Assembly (NCBI GenBank): GCA_024281095.1 | Contig: JAMXLJ010000018.1 | Span: 1 to 37,750 of the forward strand | DNA: 37,750 bases | Source: Acidimicrobiia bacterium | Lineage (GTDB): Bacteria; Actinomycetota; Acidimicrobiia; IMCC26256; JAMXLJ01 | Direction: 5' to 3' | Shown: piece by piece, positions 15,078 to 23,861 of the stretch | Layout: each line of letters starts with the position of its first letter | Position numbering within the stretch: the first letter of the stretch is position 1 | Notes under the pieces: generated by a model | Database searches by the model: none | Told to the model about the DNA's origin: nothing | Seen by the model: only the letters and a program-made list of their open reading frames with translations | Position numbers and translations under genes: made by a program

Positions 15078-17528
15078 TCAGATGAGGTCTTGTCGCCGCG
15101 CGGTCTCGACAGCATCGGCTCGGGATTGCACGCCGAGTTTGCGATAGATGCTTCTCAGATGGGTCTTCAGCGTGTTCTTCGAGATGAAGAGATCAGCGGC
15201 GATCTGAGCGTTGCTGGCCGGCCCGGCGAGCCGTTGCAGTACGACGAGCTGCCGACCGCTCAAGGGCGCTGCGGCTTCGAGCTCGGGCGGCTCAGGTGGC
15301 GTGGGCGGCATGATCTGCGCACGTTCTTCGAAGAAGACCAGCACGAAGCCTTCCGGCTCGGCCAGCTCCATCGCCCGCCGTACGTGGCGGTCCGACGCTG
15401 CGGCCGTGCGGCTCGTCCGAGCGAGCAACAGCTCCCGCACGATCCGCTCTCGCAGCGTCGACAGGTGCAGCGATGCGAGACGCAGGTGCGCGAGGTCCCG
15501 ATCGGTATCCGCCAGGAGGCGGAGCTCGAGCAGCGCTCGTTCGCTGCTTTCCGGAAGCGACGCGGTGAGCGCTGCCGCGCGTTCCCGATCACCTGCCGCG
15601 AGGCGGACCTGGGCTTCCAGAGCGTCGACACGATGCGGTAGGGCCGGCCCACCCGAACGCTCGGCGCACCGCCGCGCCTCAGCGAGGTGGCGAAACGCGC
15701 GGTCGAAATCACCCCTGCGCCAGGCGAGCCGTACCCGACCGAGCTCGGCGAAGCTTGCGTGCAATGTCGAGTCAAGCCTGGCCGCCAACTCGTGGAGACG
15801 ATCGAGCTCGATGCCCGCTGCTTCCAATTGGTCACGTTCGAGGTGCACCGCCGCGAGTGCGAGGCGGGCGTCGAGCGTGCCGAAGTGCCGAGGGGTGAGC
15901 AGGCCGGCGTGGCGAAGCGCGCGTTCAGCGAGCCTGCTCGCCTCGCTGAGCGTTCCCCGGGCCACCTCGACGTTCGCCCGCAGCGCCGGCACGACCACGA
16001 GGGACGCAACCTCGGAGAGGTTGTGGTGCGCCGCGAGAAGATCGACCATCGCTCGCGCCGCCTCGACCTCACCGAGCACCAGGTGCGAACGGGCAATGTT
16101 GACCGGTAGCCGCTCGAAGACGATGTCGTCCCGTTCGAGGTCCGCGTCGATCTGGCGCAGCGGCGGGATGTCCCGTAACGCGCCTTCGGCGTCACCACGT
16201 AGCGCGGAGACCTGATGTCGCATCGAGGCAAGCCGGCGCCGCTGAAGGGTGAGGTCCTCCGTGTCGAGCTGGGCTTCGGCTCGCCGCAGCCACGTTTCGG
16301 CACCCTCGAAGTCCGACGCGAGGGTGAGTGCGACGACGAAACGCGCCATGCGCTCGGGGTCGTTCGCGACGAAGGAAGGTGGGATCGCGTGCAGCCAGTC
16401 ACCGGGGTCGTTCTGCAGTGACGCCGCTTCGGCCGCCGCGACGGCGAGGTCGAACGCTTGCGTGGTGTCACCGGCTGCCAACATGTGCGCGATGGCAAGG
16501 CGCACGTCACCTTCGGCTGCGAACCAGCGCCCCGCCGTGGCGTGAAGCCGTCGCAAGCGCATCGGATTCCGGCGTTCAAGGTCGGTGACGACGACGTCGC
16601 GAAGGAGCTCGCGGTAGCGGAACCATTCTCGCCGGTTGTCGAGGGCGACCAGAAGGTTGTCGTCCTCCATCTCTCGGAGCATTGCCTGTGCATCGGCGCG
16701 CGAAGTGAGCTCGCGGCACAGAACCGCGTTGAGACGCTCGACCACGCACGTCGCTCGAACGAAGTCCTGGATGTCCCTCGACTGCCTGTCGACGACCTCG
16801 CGCATGAGGTACTCCGCGACCGCGCTGGTGCTTGCGGCGGCGCGCTGCTGACGATCGGGTGTTCCCTGCAACGCGCGCAAGGACCGCGCGACGCGCACGA
16901 GGCCCATGGACCATCCTTCAGTACGGTCCAGGAGCCACGCCGCGATATCGGTATCCAGGTCCAGCCCTTCGAACGTCGAGAGCAGCGCAGCGGCCTCGTC
17001 GCGCCGGAACGCGAGGTCCGCTTCGGAGACTTCGCCGGCCACGCCTCGAGCCCGCCAGCGTCCCACGGGAAGAGCTGGGCGTCGTCGACCCACGAGTACG
17101 AGATGCAGCATCCCAGGAGCACGCTCCACGAGTTGTTCGAGGCTTACGTGAACGCGTCGATCCTCGATGAGGTGAAGGTCGTCGATCACGACGATCGGAT
17201 GTACAGCCGTGTGCCCGACAGCGTTGAGGAGTGCAGGAACCAGGACGTCATCCGAGGCCACGGCGGCGCGCGAGGTTTCCGGCCCAGATCGGCCCGCCCC
17301 GGGCAGGACCGCGCCCACCGAGGAGAACGCATGCCGCCAGAACCCAAGGAGGTGATCGTCCGCGGCGTCGACCGTCAGCCACGCAGCGGCCGAAGGAGCG
17401 CGCGTCAGCCAATCGCGAACGGCGGTGGTCTTTCCCCATCCCGCGGCCGCGGTCACAAGGGTGACCGGACGAGAGTCCGTCGGTGCCAACAGCGGGTCGA
17501 GCCGAGGACGCGGCACGGTGTCGTTCAT
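15078..17528 (-). CDS. LuxR-family LAL/STAND transcriptional regulator 1 (816 residues)
   Basis: This is a large ATP-dependent (MalT-like) regulator: an N-terminal P-loop at 27-35 (AAAGWGKTT), Walker B VVIDDLH, a winged-helix and tetratricopeptide-like middle, and a C-terminal LuxR-type helix-turn-helix with the recognition segment ISKNTLKTHLRSIYRKLGV. It acts as a nucleotide-switched DNA-binding protein; the signal is unknown. Its ATG overlaps the TGA of the upstream potassium channel gene (ATGA at 17525-17528), so both are made together and lie behind the palindrome at 18399. It is a candidate regulator and possible self-target of the window motif. Confidence 0.9.
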   Translation of the reverse strand: MNDTVPRPRLDPLLAPTDSRPVTLVTAAAGWGKTTAVRDWLTRAPSAAAWLTVDAADDHLLGFWRHAFSSVGAVLPGAGRSGPETSRAAVASDDVLVPALLNAVGHTAVHPIVVIDDLHLIEDRRVHVSLEQLVERAPGMLHLVLVGRRRPALPVGRWRARGVAGEVSEADLAFRRDEAAALLSTFEGLDLDTDIAAWLLDRTEGWSMGLVRVARSLRALQGTPDRQQRAAASTSAVAEYLMREVVDRQSRDIQDFVRATCVVERLNAVLCRELTSRADAQAMLREMEDDNLLVALDNRREWFRYRELLRDVVVTDLERRNPMRLRRLHATAGRWFAAEGDVRLAIAHMLAAGDTTQAFDLAVAAAEAASLQNDPGDWLHAIPPSFVANDPERMARFVVALTLASDFEGAETWLRRAEAQLDTEDLTLQRRRLASMRHQVSALRGDAEGALRDIPPLRQIDADLERDDIVFERLPVNIARSHLVLGEVEAARAMVDLLAAHHNLSEVASLVVVPALRANVEVARGTLSEASRLAERALRHAGLLTPRHFGTLDARLALAAVHLERDQLEAAGIELDRLHELAARLDSTLHASFAELGRVRLAWRRGDFDRAFRHLAEARRCAERSGGPALPHRVDALEAQVRLAAGDRERAAALTASLPESSERALLELRLLADTDRDLAHLRLASLHLSTLRERIVRELLLARTSRTAAASDRHVRRAMELAEPEGFVLVFFEERAQIMPPTPPEPPELEAAAPLSGRQLVVLQRLAGPASNAQIAADLFISKNTLKTHLRSIYRKLGVQSRADAVETARRQDLI

Positions 17529-18289
17529 ACGGATTGCTCAGTCGCAGGGTGGTCTCCGTCAGCTGCGTGGACGGGCCGTGTGCCACGCGGGCGGCCGCTG
17601 ATCGCTCCCACGAGCAACGCGACGACTGTGACGAGGTAGATCTGGCCGAGAAGAGCCTCGAGGACGGTCACCGCGCGGCCCAGGCCACCCGCGGCCGTGA
17701 GGTCGCCGTACCCGACCGTCGTCAGAGTCACGAAGCTGAAGTAGAGGTAGTCCGAGATCGTGGCGTGTGCCTGCTGCGCGAAAAAGGCATGCGAGGAAAA
17801 GGCGCCAATTGTTGCGTAAGTGAACGCAAAGAGCATTCCGATCAGTACGTAGACACAGAGCGCGCCGAGGACTGTCCTCGCGTCGATGACCGGTCGAAGC
17901 ATGAGGCCGCGCACGATCACGATCGGAGCCGTCAGGACAAGGAGCGCGCTGATCAAGAAGAACGATCCGCGGATGCCGTCGTTGGTCGCCCCGGAAGACG
18001 CGACGAAGACGGCCGCCAGCAACGCCACGCCGACGATCAACGTCGTCACCCGTACGACCGAGGGACTCACACCTGACGCGGCCATCGCAACGAGCAGCGT
18101 GAATCCTTCGAGTGCCAGCGTGACCACCCGGCTCCACGAGCCGCCGGGTGCGGCGACCTCCACGACGTACGTCACGATCAGCAGCAACAGGACGATGCCG
18201 TACCGATAGCCCTGCCGACGCCTCTCGAGCGATCCGTTGTCAGGCGCGCCCGCACGTCGCCTCGCCTGGCGCACACTCATCGTCGCCAT
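17525..18289 (-). CDS. Potassium channel protein with TVGYGD filter
   Basis: The 254-residue product (from the ATG at 18289) begins with a basic polar N-terminus, then about six hydrophobic helices. The last pair flanks the pore loop SFVTLTTVGYGD, with the filter TVGYGD at 191-196. This is an Ion_trans_2-type potassium channel, probably tetrameric in the inner membrane. The longer frame from 18397 begins beside the palindrome and adds doubtful sequence; ATG 18280 is also possible. None has a strong ribosome site. The 3' end overlaps the LAL1 start by 4 nt, an unusual channel-regulator coupling. Confidence 0.82.
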   Translation of the reverse strand: MATMSVRQARRRAGAPDNGSLERRRQGYRYGIVLLLLIVTYVVEVAAPGGSWSRVVTLALEGFTLLVAMAASGVSPSVVRVTTLIVGVALLAAVFVASSGATNDGIRGSFFLISALLVLTAPIVIVRGLMLRPVIDARTVLGALCVYVLIGMLFAFTYATIGAFSSHAFFAQQAHATISDYLYFSFVTLTTVGYGDLTAAGGLGRAVTVLEALLGQIYLVTVVALLVGAISGRPRGTRPVHAADGDHPATEQSV

Positions 18290-18398
18290 GCGACCGCGGT
18301 GCGCCGACGTCCTACCGGTCGCCGGCGTATCGGAGATTCCATTCGCGCTCCGGAGATCGGCGCAGCGCAGCCATTGTGCGACGGAATCGTGTGGCATA

Positions 18399-18419
18399 CA
18401 TCACCCCCGTGGGGTGATG
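18399..18419. promoter_or_regulatory. Operator-like palindrome, perfect with 9-bp arms
   Basis: The core TCACCC-CCGTG-GGGTGA lies at 18401-18417 and the match extends to CATCACCCC and GGGGTGATG arms around CGT, the most extended copy seen. It lies 111 nt before the channel ATG at 18289 and about 256 nt before LAL2 at 18674, in the divergent gap. Confidence 0.78.
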
Positions 18420-18673
18420 ACTTCATGGACTCTTGCGGGTTAATTGTGAGTGCGTGGAGCCTTCCGTCTCGGCACGGGGCGATTCGGGACGAAGGTCGGA
18501 AAGCAAACCGCCCCCAGTCCCCTGTCGGATTCCGCTACGAACTGGTGGCATACGCAGGCAATGGGTTGGTCGTTGCGGATCTCATCTGAGTCTCGGGCAC
18601 AGGCAGAGCGGACAGTTGTCGCGCGCTCCACCGTCGCGGCGTTCACCGTGCTCGCCTCACGCGGTCCCGCCTG
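18420..18673. other. Intergenic region between the channel operon and LAL2
   Basis: With the 18290-18419 part this gap is about 384 bp. It contains the palindrome at 18399 and, from 18425, a 54-codon open frame (MDSCGLIVSAWS...) that has no ribosome site and abuts the operator, so I do not call it. The stretch is somewhat less GC-rich than its surroundings. Nothing else stands out. Confidence 0.5.
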
Positions 18674-21325
18674 ATGTCCTCGCAGCCCGCCGCCAATCAA
18701 TGGCGTCCCCTCCCGAGCACGGAGCCTCCAGAGCTCGGGGCGTTGGGCGCGAGCAGCACGGCTCCGCTGCTCCCTGAGCGGTTCGTCCGGCGACCCCGAG
18801 TGGTCGCATCCTTCGCTTCCGCAGCCGGCGCGCGGCTGACAGTCGTCACCGGCCCGGCGGGCGTCGGGAAGACGATGGCGGTGCGGGAGTGGCTGCTCCA
18901 CGAGAACGCGTCCGTCGCCTGGCTGACGGTCGAGTCGCGGGACAACGAGTTGGGCGCGTTCTGCAACGATGTTCTTGCCGCGATGCAGGTGCAGGTGCCG
19001 CCCTCCAAATCAGTATTTCAGGCGGGTGGGCCGAGGCATACCGGGCGTGGCGGCCTTGCCCGTGTGCTGCACGACGTGCAGCGGCCCGACCGCCCGACGG
19101 TGCTCGTCCTCGACGACTTCCACGTCGCCAAGAGCTCCGCAGTCATGAGCGAGCTCCAAACCTTGTTGGACCTCAAGCCTGAGTGGCTGCACGTCGTCGT
19201 TGTCAGTCGCTCCGATCCACCCCTACCACTGGCGCGGTGGCGCCTCCGGGGTGAGCTCCACGAGATCCGAGAGGCGGACCTCCGGTTCCGACGGGACGAG
19301 GCCGCGGCCTATCTCGCAACATTCACCGATCTCGTACTGGAGGAATGGGCGACCAACACCCTGATCGCGCGGACCCACGGATGGATCGCGGGGCTGCAGC
19401 TCGCTGCGATCTCGCTTCGCGCGAGCGCGGACACGGCCGCGTTCCTCGCGCGCTTCGACGGAACCGACCGGTTCATCGCGGACTTCCTGCTCGACGAAGT
19501 GCTCGCGTACCTCCCCGCCGACGTCCTCGACTTCCTGCTCGAGACGTCGGTGCTCGATCGATTCGACGCGGAGCTGTGCAACACCATGACCGGACGCTCC
19601 GACGCCGCGCTCCTGCTCCGTCGTATCGAGGCGGCGAACCTCTTCCTCGTCCGGCTCCCGGCGGATGGGACGTGGTTCCGGTACCACCCCCTGTTCCGCG
19701 ATCTGTTGCGATTCGAGTTGGAGTCGCGGAGACCGGACCGCGCCCGAGAGCTCTCTCAGCGCGCCGCGCGGCACTTCACCGCGCGAGGTGAGAACGCTGC
19801 CGCTGTCCGCCTGCTCCACGCGGCCGGCGATGACGACGCCGCGTTCTCCTTGGCGCTGCGATTCGGAACGGAGCTGAGCCCGGGTGCGCAGGCCGTAGCC
19901 CGGGCGTGTGCCGGCGCACTGTCGTCGAACTTCATCGCCGACGACGTGGGGCGCATGCTGCAGTTCGCCGACCTGCTTCGCAAGGCGGGTCGCCTCAATG
20001 ACTCGGCGGTCTGGCTCGAGCGCGCCAGCGCCGGGAGCCGCCGGCGCCCCGACGACGCTGCGGTTCGCGCGCCCTTGGAGGCGATCTGGAGCAAGTGGTA
20101 CCAGGCACAAGGCGACTGCGACGCGGCCATCGAGCACGCGAATCGAGCGCTCCGGCTCGCACGCCCCGAGCAGCTGACCGGTGACCCCGGGTTCGAGGGG
20201 TTGTCGTTGTTCCTCGCCCGCGCGTGGCTGCTGCACTCGGACCCTGAACGAGCCCGTGTTGCACTCGAATCTGTGCCGCGAACGAGCATCGACCCGTTGA
20301 CGACCGAGGCCGCGGTTCCGGCGCTCCTCGCCCGGATCGCCGCGCTCAGGGGGCAGCTTCGGGAGGCGAGCGTCTTCGCCGAGCGAGCGCTCTGGATGGT
20401 CGAGGCGCTCGGCGACGAACGTCACCCCGCAACGATGGACGCGCTACTGGCCCGAGCCCGCGTTCGGCGCGAACGAGACCAACTCGCGGAGGCTATCCAA
20501 GACGCGGACGCCGAGCTCGCGCTCGCGGCAGACCTCGCCTCACACCCGTACATCGTGCTCGGCGAGATCGAGCGATGCCGGATCATCGCCGCACTGGACG
20601 GACCGGCGGCCGGCCTCGAGCGCCTCGACGCCATACAAGGTTCAACCTCACAGCGCCTGGTCGGATCCTTGGCCGAGGCGCTCCGTGTCCTCGAGATCGA
20701 GCTCTCCGCACGGACGGGCGACCACCGACGTGCCGCACACCTGACGAGCACGCTCCCGGCGGGACTGCAGCGCGAGATGCTCGCCGCCGCAGGCGAGATT
20801 GCGGGCGGGCGGATCGAGGACGCCCGCGACCGGTTGGCCGCGCTCGTGCCAATTCGTCTGCTCGACCGCATCCGGGTCGAGCTGCTCCGCGCGGCCGTGG
20901 CGGTCAATGTGGACGATCGGCGACGGCACGTGGCTACAGCCGCCGCGCTCGCCGCGCCCGAAGGCTTCCGGAGGATCTTCATCGAGAAGGGTGCGGCGGT
21001 GTCTCGCGCGCTCCGCTCCCTCGCGGCATCGGCCGACGTCGAACCGCCGGCCCTCGAGCTCCTCGCCGCTGTAGCTCCGCTGCCGCGGGTGCAGGTCGAC
21101 ACGCGCATGGTGTACCGGCTGACCGAACGTGAGCAGTCGATTCTGCGCTTCTTCCCAACGCAGTTGAGCTACCAGGACATCGCGACCGAGCTCCTCATCT
21201 CTGTGAACACGCTCAAGAGTCACGTCAAGAGCATTCATCGCAAACTGGGTGTCTCCTCCCGGGCCGCGGCGATCGACGAGGCCCGGCGACTCGGCATGCT
21301 CGGACGCGCTCACGCCACCGCATGA
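18674..21325 (+). CDS. LuxR-family LAL/STAND transcriptional regulator 2 (883 residues)
   Basis: Same architecture as LAL1: a P-loop GPAGVGKT at 60-67, Walker B VLVLDDFH, a winged helix and repeat-rich middle, and a C-terminal LuxR helix-turn-helix with ISVNTLKSHVKSIHRKLGV. Its recognition segment is close to that of LAL1 (ISKNTLKTHLRSIYRKLGV), so the two may read similar DNA. The ATG at 18674 has no clear ribosome site. It is divergent from the channel-LAL1 operon with the palindrome at 18399 between them. The signal and targets are not known. Confidence 0.9.
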   Translation: MSSQPAANQWRPLPSTEPPELGALGASSTAPLLPERFVRRPRVVASFASAAGARLTVVTGPAGVGKTMAVREWLLHENASVAWLTVESRDNELGAFCNDVLAAMQVQVPPSKSVFQAGGPRHTGRGGLARVLHDVQRPDRPTVLVLDDFHVAKSSAVMSELQTLLDLKPEWLHVVVVSRSDPPLPLARWRLRGELHEIREADLRFRRDEAAAYLATFTDLVLEEWATNTLIARTHGWIAGLQLAAISLRASADTAAFLARFDGTDRFIADFLLDEVLAYLPADVLDFLLETSVLDRFDAELCNTMTGRSDAALLLRRIEAANLFLVRLPADGTWFRYHPLFRDLLRFELESRRPDRARELSQRAARHFTARGENAAAVRLLHAAGDDDAAFSLALRFGTELSPGAQAVARACAGALSSNFIADDVGRMLQFADLLRKAGRLNDSAVWLERASAGSRRRPDDAAVRAPLEAIWSKWYQAQGDCDAAIEHANRALRLARPEQLTGDPGFEGLSLFLARAWLLHSDPERARVALESVPRTSIDPLTTEAAVPALLARIAALRGQLREASVFAERALWMVEALGDERHPATMDALLARARVRRERDQLAEAIQDADAELALAADLASHPYIVLGEIERCRIIAALDGPAAGLERLDAIQGSTSQRLVGSLAEALRVLEIELSARTGDHRRAAHLTSTLPAGLQREMLAAAGEIAGGRIEDARDRLAALVPIRLLDRIRVELLRAAVAVNVDDRRRHVATAAALAAPEGFRRIFIEKGAAVSRALRSLAASADVEPPALELLAAVAPLPRVQVDTRMVYRLTEREQSILRFFPTQLSYQDIATELLISVNTLKSHVKSIHRKLGVSSRAAAIDEARRLGMLGRAHATA

Positions 21326-21350
21326 CGAAGCCTCGTATTCGCCGCCCGAA

Positions 21351-21367
21351 TCATCCCTTGTGGGTGA
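21351..21367. promoter_or_regulatory. Operator-like palindrome, TCATCC-CTTGT-GGGTGA
   Basis: A perfect copy 65 nt before the GTG at 21433, just after the LAL2 stop. It gives the following small gene its own control. Confidence 0.76.
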
Positions 21368-21432
21368 GGAGCACCGACCGCATCAGGCCTCAGGCTGCGC
21401 TCACGAGCATGCCCCTCGAGAGGAGAAGTGCT

Positions 21433-21687
21433 GTGCGACAGCTTGCTGCGGACTCCGCCGGCCCTCGGGCTGTGACCGGCGGGGGCGGTACACACGAAGA
21501 CAGGGTGCTTCGGACCGTCGGGCGGCTTGGTGAACAGTTCGAGGGATTCGTCGATCGTGACGTTCTCGAAAAGCGCGTCCGCGAATTCTTCGCCCGTTTC
21601 GAGACGGCGCCGGTCCAGGAGTTCGTCCCCATACTCGCCGAACGAGAGCTGAGGAAAGAGCTGTTGCGGCCAGAGGACGCTGCGTGA
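21433..21687 (+). CDS. Small helical protein, likely three-helix-bundle dimerisation type (84 residues)
   Basis: From the GTG at 21433 the product has a flexible N-terminus and then a charged helical core (VLRTVGRLGEQFEGFVDRDV, EKRVREFFARFETAPVQEF, ILAERELRKELL). The spacing of the helices resembles the actinobacterial three-helix-bundle dimerisation family, known from sequence only. GAGAGGAGAAG lies 4-8 nt upstream and decides this start over the frame from 21322, which runs through the palindrome. The perfect palindrome lies 65 nt upstream. Confidence 0.65.
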   Translation: MRQLAADSAGPRAVTGGGGTHEDRVLRTVGRLGEQFEGFVDRDVLEKRVREFFARFETAPVQEFVPILAERELRKELLRPEDAA

Positions 21688-21712
21688 CGGGACCGAAGGG
21701 CGAGCTCCGGAA

Positions 21713-21729
21713 TCATCCATGCCGGATGA
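21713..21729. promoter_or_regulatory. Orphan operator-like palindrome, TCATCC-ATGCC-GGATGA
   Basis: A perfect, fully symmetric copy between convergent genes (21687 rightward stop and 21881 leftward stop). I find no credible gene start within 120 nt on either side. It may drive a small RNA or a tiny peptide. Confidence 0.65.
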
Positions 21730-21880
21730 CGTAGTCGCCGGGGCCCGCGTCTGATACTGCGTCGCGCACCCGTCGTACGCCGCCTGAGAAGGTTTCCCCC
21801 ATCCAGTCTCGGGCGGCGTGCGGCGCGCCTCGACGGAGGCAGCGCTCATTGGCCGCTCAATGGGGCTCAGTGTCGGATCA

Positions 21881-22063
21881 TCAGATGCCCACCGCGGTTG
21901 CCAGCCGCGTCACCGAGCGCTCGACCACCGGCACGAGGACGATGGCGGTGATCGTGCCGACAAGTCGGTTGGTTCGCCGCCCCACATAGGCGCCCACTGC
22001 GGCGCCCACCATGACGCCGAGCACCTCGGCGGCAAGTGACGAGTCGTGGGGCGGTCGCGTCAT
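21881..22063 (-). CDS. Small glycine-zipper-like membrane protein (60 residues)
   Basis: The product from the ATG at 22063 is MTRPPHDSSLAAEVLG, then a GVMVGAAVGAYVGRR segment with Gly every fourth residue, and a second helix (LVGTITAIVLVPVVER). The Gly pattern fits helix-helix packing in the membrane. No family is assigned. It follows the 70-residue gene by 20 nt, so it is probably co-transcribed. A ribosome site is not obvious. The larger frame up to 22363 is not used. Confidence 0.55.
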   Translation of the reverse strand: MTRPPHDSSLAAEVLGVMVGAAVGAYVGRRTNRLVGTITAIVLVPVVERSVTRLATAVGI

Positions 22064-22083
22064 CGGCCGGGCGGCGTTGACGA

Positions 22084-22296
22084 CTAATCCACCCAGTCCA
22101 GCCACGCCTTCAGCCGCCGCCACACATGGCCCGCTTCGAGCCCGAGCCACAACGCGATGATCGCGAGATTGATGAAGCGGACTTCCGCGCGCAGGATCCA
22201 GGGCACGTTCTCGTGCCCGGCTGGTGCCGGCGTCGGGGTGCCGACGGGTGGAACAACGACGGTGCGCCGGGGCCGGTGGGCCACGAACTGCGACAT
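22084..22296 (-). CDS. Small single-helix protein (70 residues)
   Basis: The product begins MSQFVAHRPRRTVVVPPVG, with a Pro-rich N-terminus, a hydrophobic stretch (FINLAIIALWLGLEAG) and an aromatic tail HVWRRLKAWLDWVD. The ATG at 22296 has GAGAGGGCAGAG directly upstream. A perfect palindrome lies 63 nt upstream at 22360, at the end of the MFS gene. Unknown family; probably a membrane-associated small protein forming an operon with the 60-residue gene. Confidence 0.62.
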   Translation of the reverse strand: MSQFVAHRPRRTVVVPPVGTPTPAPAGHENVPWILRAEVRFINLAIIALWLGLEAGHVWRRLKAWLDWVD

Positions 22297-22359
22297 CTCT
22301 GCCCTCTCGCTCGCCGGAGCCCAACCCGTGCAGGCTGAACCGTCCGGACGGCGGCGTCG

Positions 22360-22376
22360 TCATCCATCCCGGGTGA
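22360..22376. promoter_or_regulatory. Operator-like palindrome, TCATCC-ATCCC-GGGTGA
   Basis: A perfect copy that overlaps the last codons and stop of the MFS gene. It is 63 nt before the leftward ATG at 22296, so it would give the two small genes a promoter of their own behind the GH15-MFS operon. Confidence 0.74.
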
Positions 22377-23850
22377 TGTCGCCGGCTACGGGCCTGATGG
22401 TCGGTGCCTTCGCCTTCTCGCGAGGGAGGCGGAGGGCGGTGGCGAGACCGATCACCGCGATGACGACGAGCGTGCTCAGGGCCAGCACGTAGTGCCAGTT
22501 CCCTTTGACGACAGGCGACACGAGCACGGACCCGACCAAGGCTGTGCCGAGCGACGAGCCCAGGTTCGACACGCTCCTGGAGACGCCGGAGATCTCACCT
22601 TGATCCTCCTCCGGGAAGGCCGACTGGACGACGTTCACGGATGCCGTCAGCATCACGCCGGCACCGAGGCCCACGGCGAGGAGGCCGGGGACGTAGGCGA
22701 GGAAGCTCGACGTGGCCCGGGCCAGCAGCAACAACAGGCCGAGGCCCACTGCCGTCGTGGCGAATCCCGCCCAGATCAGGGTGCGCTGCGGACGCCGCTT
22801 CGCGAGCCGTTCTGCGACCGCGGACGCCATCAGGATGCCTGCGGTCGCGGGAGTCAACGTCAGCCCGGTGCGGATCGCACTGAAGTGGCGCACGGTTTGG
22901 AGGTACACGGAGATAACGAAGAAACCGCCTTGCATGATGAGCCATTGGAGGTTCTGCGTCACGAGGCCGAGGTTCGATGTGCGATTCCGGAGCACGCGCA
23001 TCGACACCAGCGGTTGCTTCCCTCGACGCTCGTCGGACCGGATGTGCAGGAAGAACCAGCCGAGGAAGACCGCGCCAAGGCCGAGGAACAGCCACACCGG
23101 CGAGATGCCGCCCTCGTGGATGATGACCGTGTTGCCCAGCGAGAAGTCCTTGCGGGCCTTGAACCAGCCGTAGTCGCCGCTCTGCAGGACGCCCACCACG
23201 ACGAAGACGAGGCCGGTGGCCGACAACAGCGTGCCGGTGATGTCGAAATGAGGCTTGGCGCGAGCCGCGGGCGGGCTCGGAACCCGGAGCGTGAGGAAGA
23301 TGACCGCGGCGACGATTGCGACCTGCAGTCCGAACGACGCCCGCCAGCTGACCGTGCTGGTGATCACACCGCCGATCAGCGGACCGGCGGCCGCGCCGAT
23401 GCCCGCGGCTCCGCTGACCACGCCGAAGAACTTCGCCCGTGTCTGGATGTCACTGAACAGGACCGTGACGAGGATGTAGATGGGCGGGATCATGAGCGCC
23501 GATCCCACGCCCTCGAAGAGCGAGTAGCCGATGGTCAGCGACGTGATTCCCTGCGAGAGGGAGGCGATGAGCCCACCGGTGCCGTAGATGACGAGGCCGA
23601 GCAGGAAGCAGCGTTTCCGGCCCCAGATGTCGGTCAACTTGCTGCCGGGGATCATCAACGCCGCCATCGTGAGCGTGAAGAGGGTGATCGCGGTCTGGAC
23701 GCCACGGACGTCGGTGCCGATGTCCTTGGCAATGCTGTCGACAGCGACGTTCATCGTGGTTCCGGCATAGCTGGCGACGAACTGCGCCAGTGCGAGCGGC
23801 AACACGAAGGTCCACGGCGAAAGCGAAGCCTTCGATGTGGGTTCGGTCAT
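22360..23850 (-). CDS. MFS transporter, DHA2 (EmrB/QacA-like) type
   Basis: The 496-residue product has about 14 hydrophobic segments and the MFS motif A (GSKLTDIWGRKR, about 69-80). A later GAAAGPLIGGVI stretch matches motif C of drug exporters. These proteins export drugs or metabolites with proton exchange; the substrate is unknown. It starts 11 nt after the stop of the GH15 gene and so belongs to the same leftward operon. The 3' end contains a palindrome that serves the genes downstream. Confidence 0.9.
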   Translation of the reverse strand: MTEPTSKASLSPWTFVLPLALAQFVASYAGTTMNVAVDSIAKDIGTDVRGVQTAITLFTLTMAALMIPGSKLTDIWGRKRCFLLGLVIYGTGGLIASLSQGITSLTIGYSLFEGVGSALMIPPIYILVTVLFSDIQTRAKFFGVVSGAAGIGAAAGPLIGGVITSTVSWRASFGLQVAIVAAVIFLTLRVPSPPAARAKPHFDITGTLLSATGLVFVVVGVLQSGDYGWFKARKDFSLGNTVIIHEGGISPVWLFLGLGAVFLGWFFLHIRSDERRGKQPLVSMRVLRNRTSNLGLVTQNLQWLIMQGGFFVISVYLQTVRHFSAIRTGLTLTPATAGILMASAVAERLAKRRPQRTLIWAGFATTAVGLGLLLLLARATSSFLAYVPGLLAVGLGAGVMLTASVNVVQSAFPEEDQGEISGVSRSVSNLGSSLGTALVGSVLVSPVVKGNWHYVLALSTLVVIAVIGLATALRLPREKAKAPTIRPVAGDITRDG

Positions 23851-23861
23851 CCTGCGTCGGT

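Noticed and set aside
18425-18589. 54-codon rightward frame after the palindrome at 18399
   Set aside because: No ribosome site, begins almost inside the operator, and no family resemblance.
15078-21325. LAL proteins as antiphage STAND (Avs/NLR) defence genes
   Set aside because: They have C-terminal LuxR helix-turn-helix domains and no effector domain such as a nuclease, so transcription control is the better reading.
21818-22039. Rightward 73-codon frame downstream of the orphan palindrome
   Set aside because: It mostly overlaps the leftward 60-residue membrane protein and has His/Arg/Asp-rich shadow composition.
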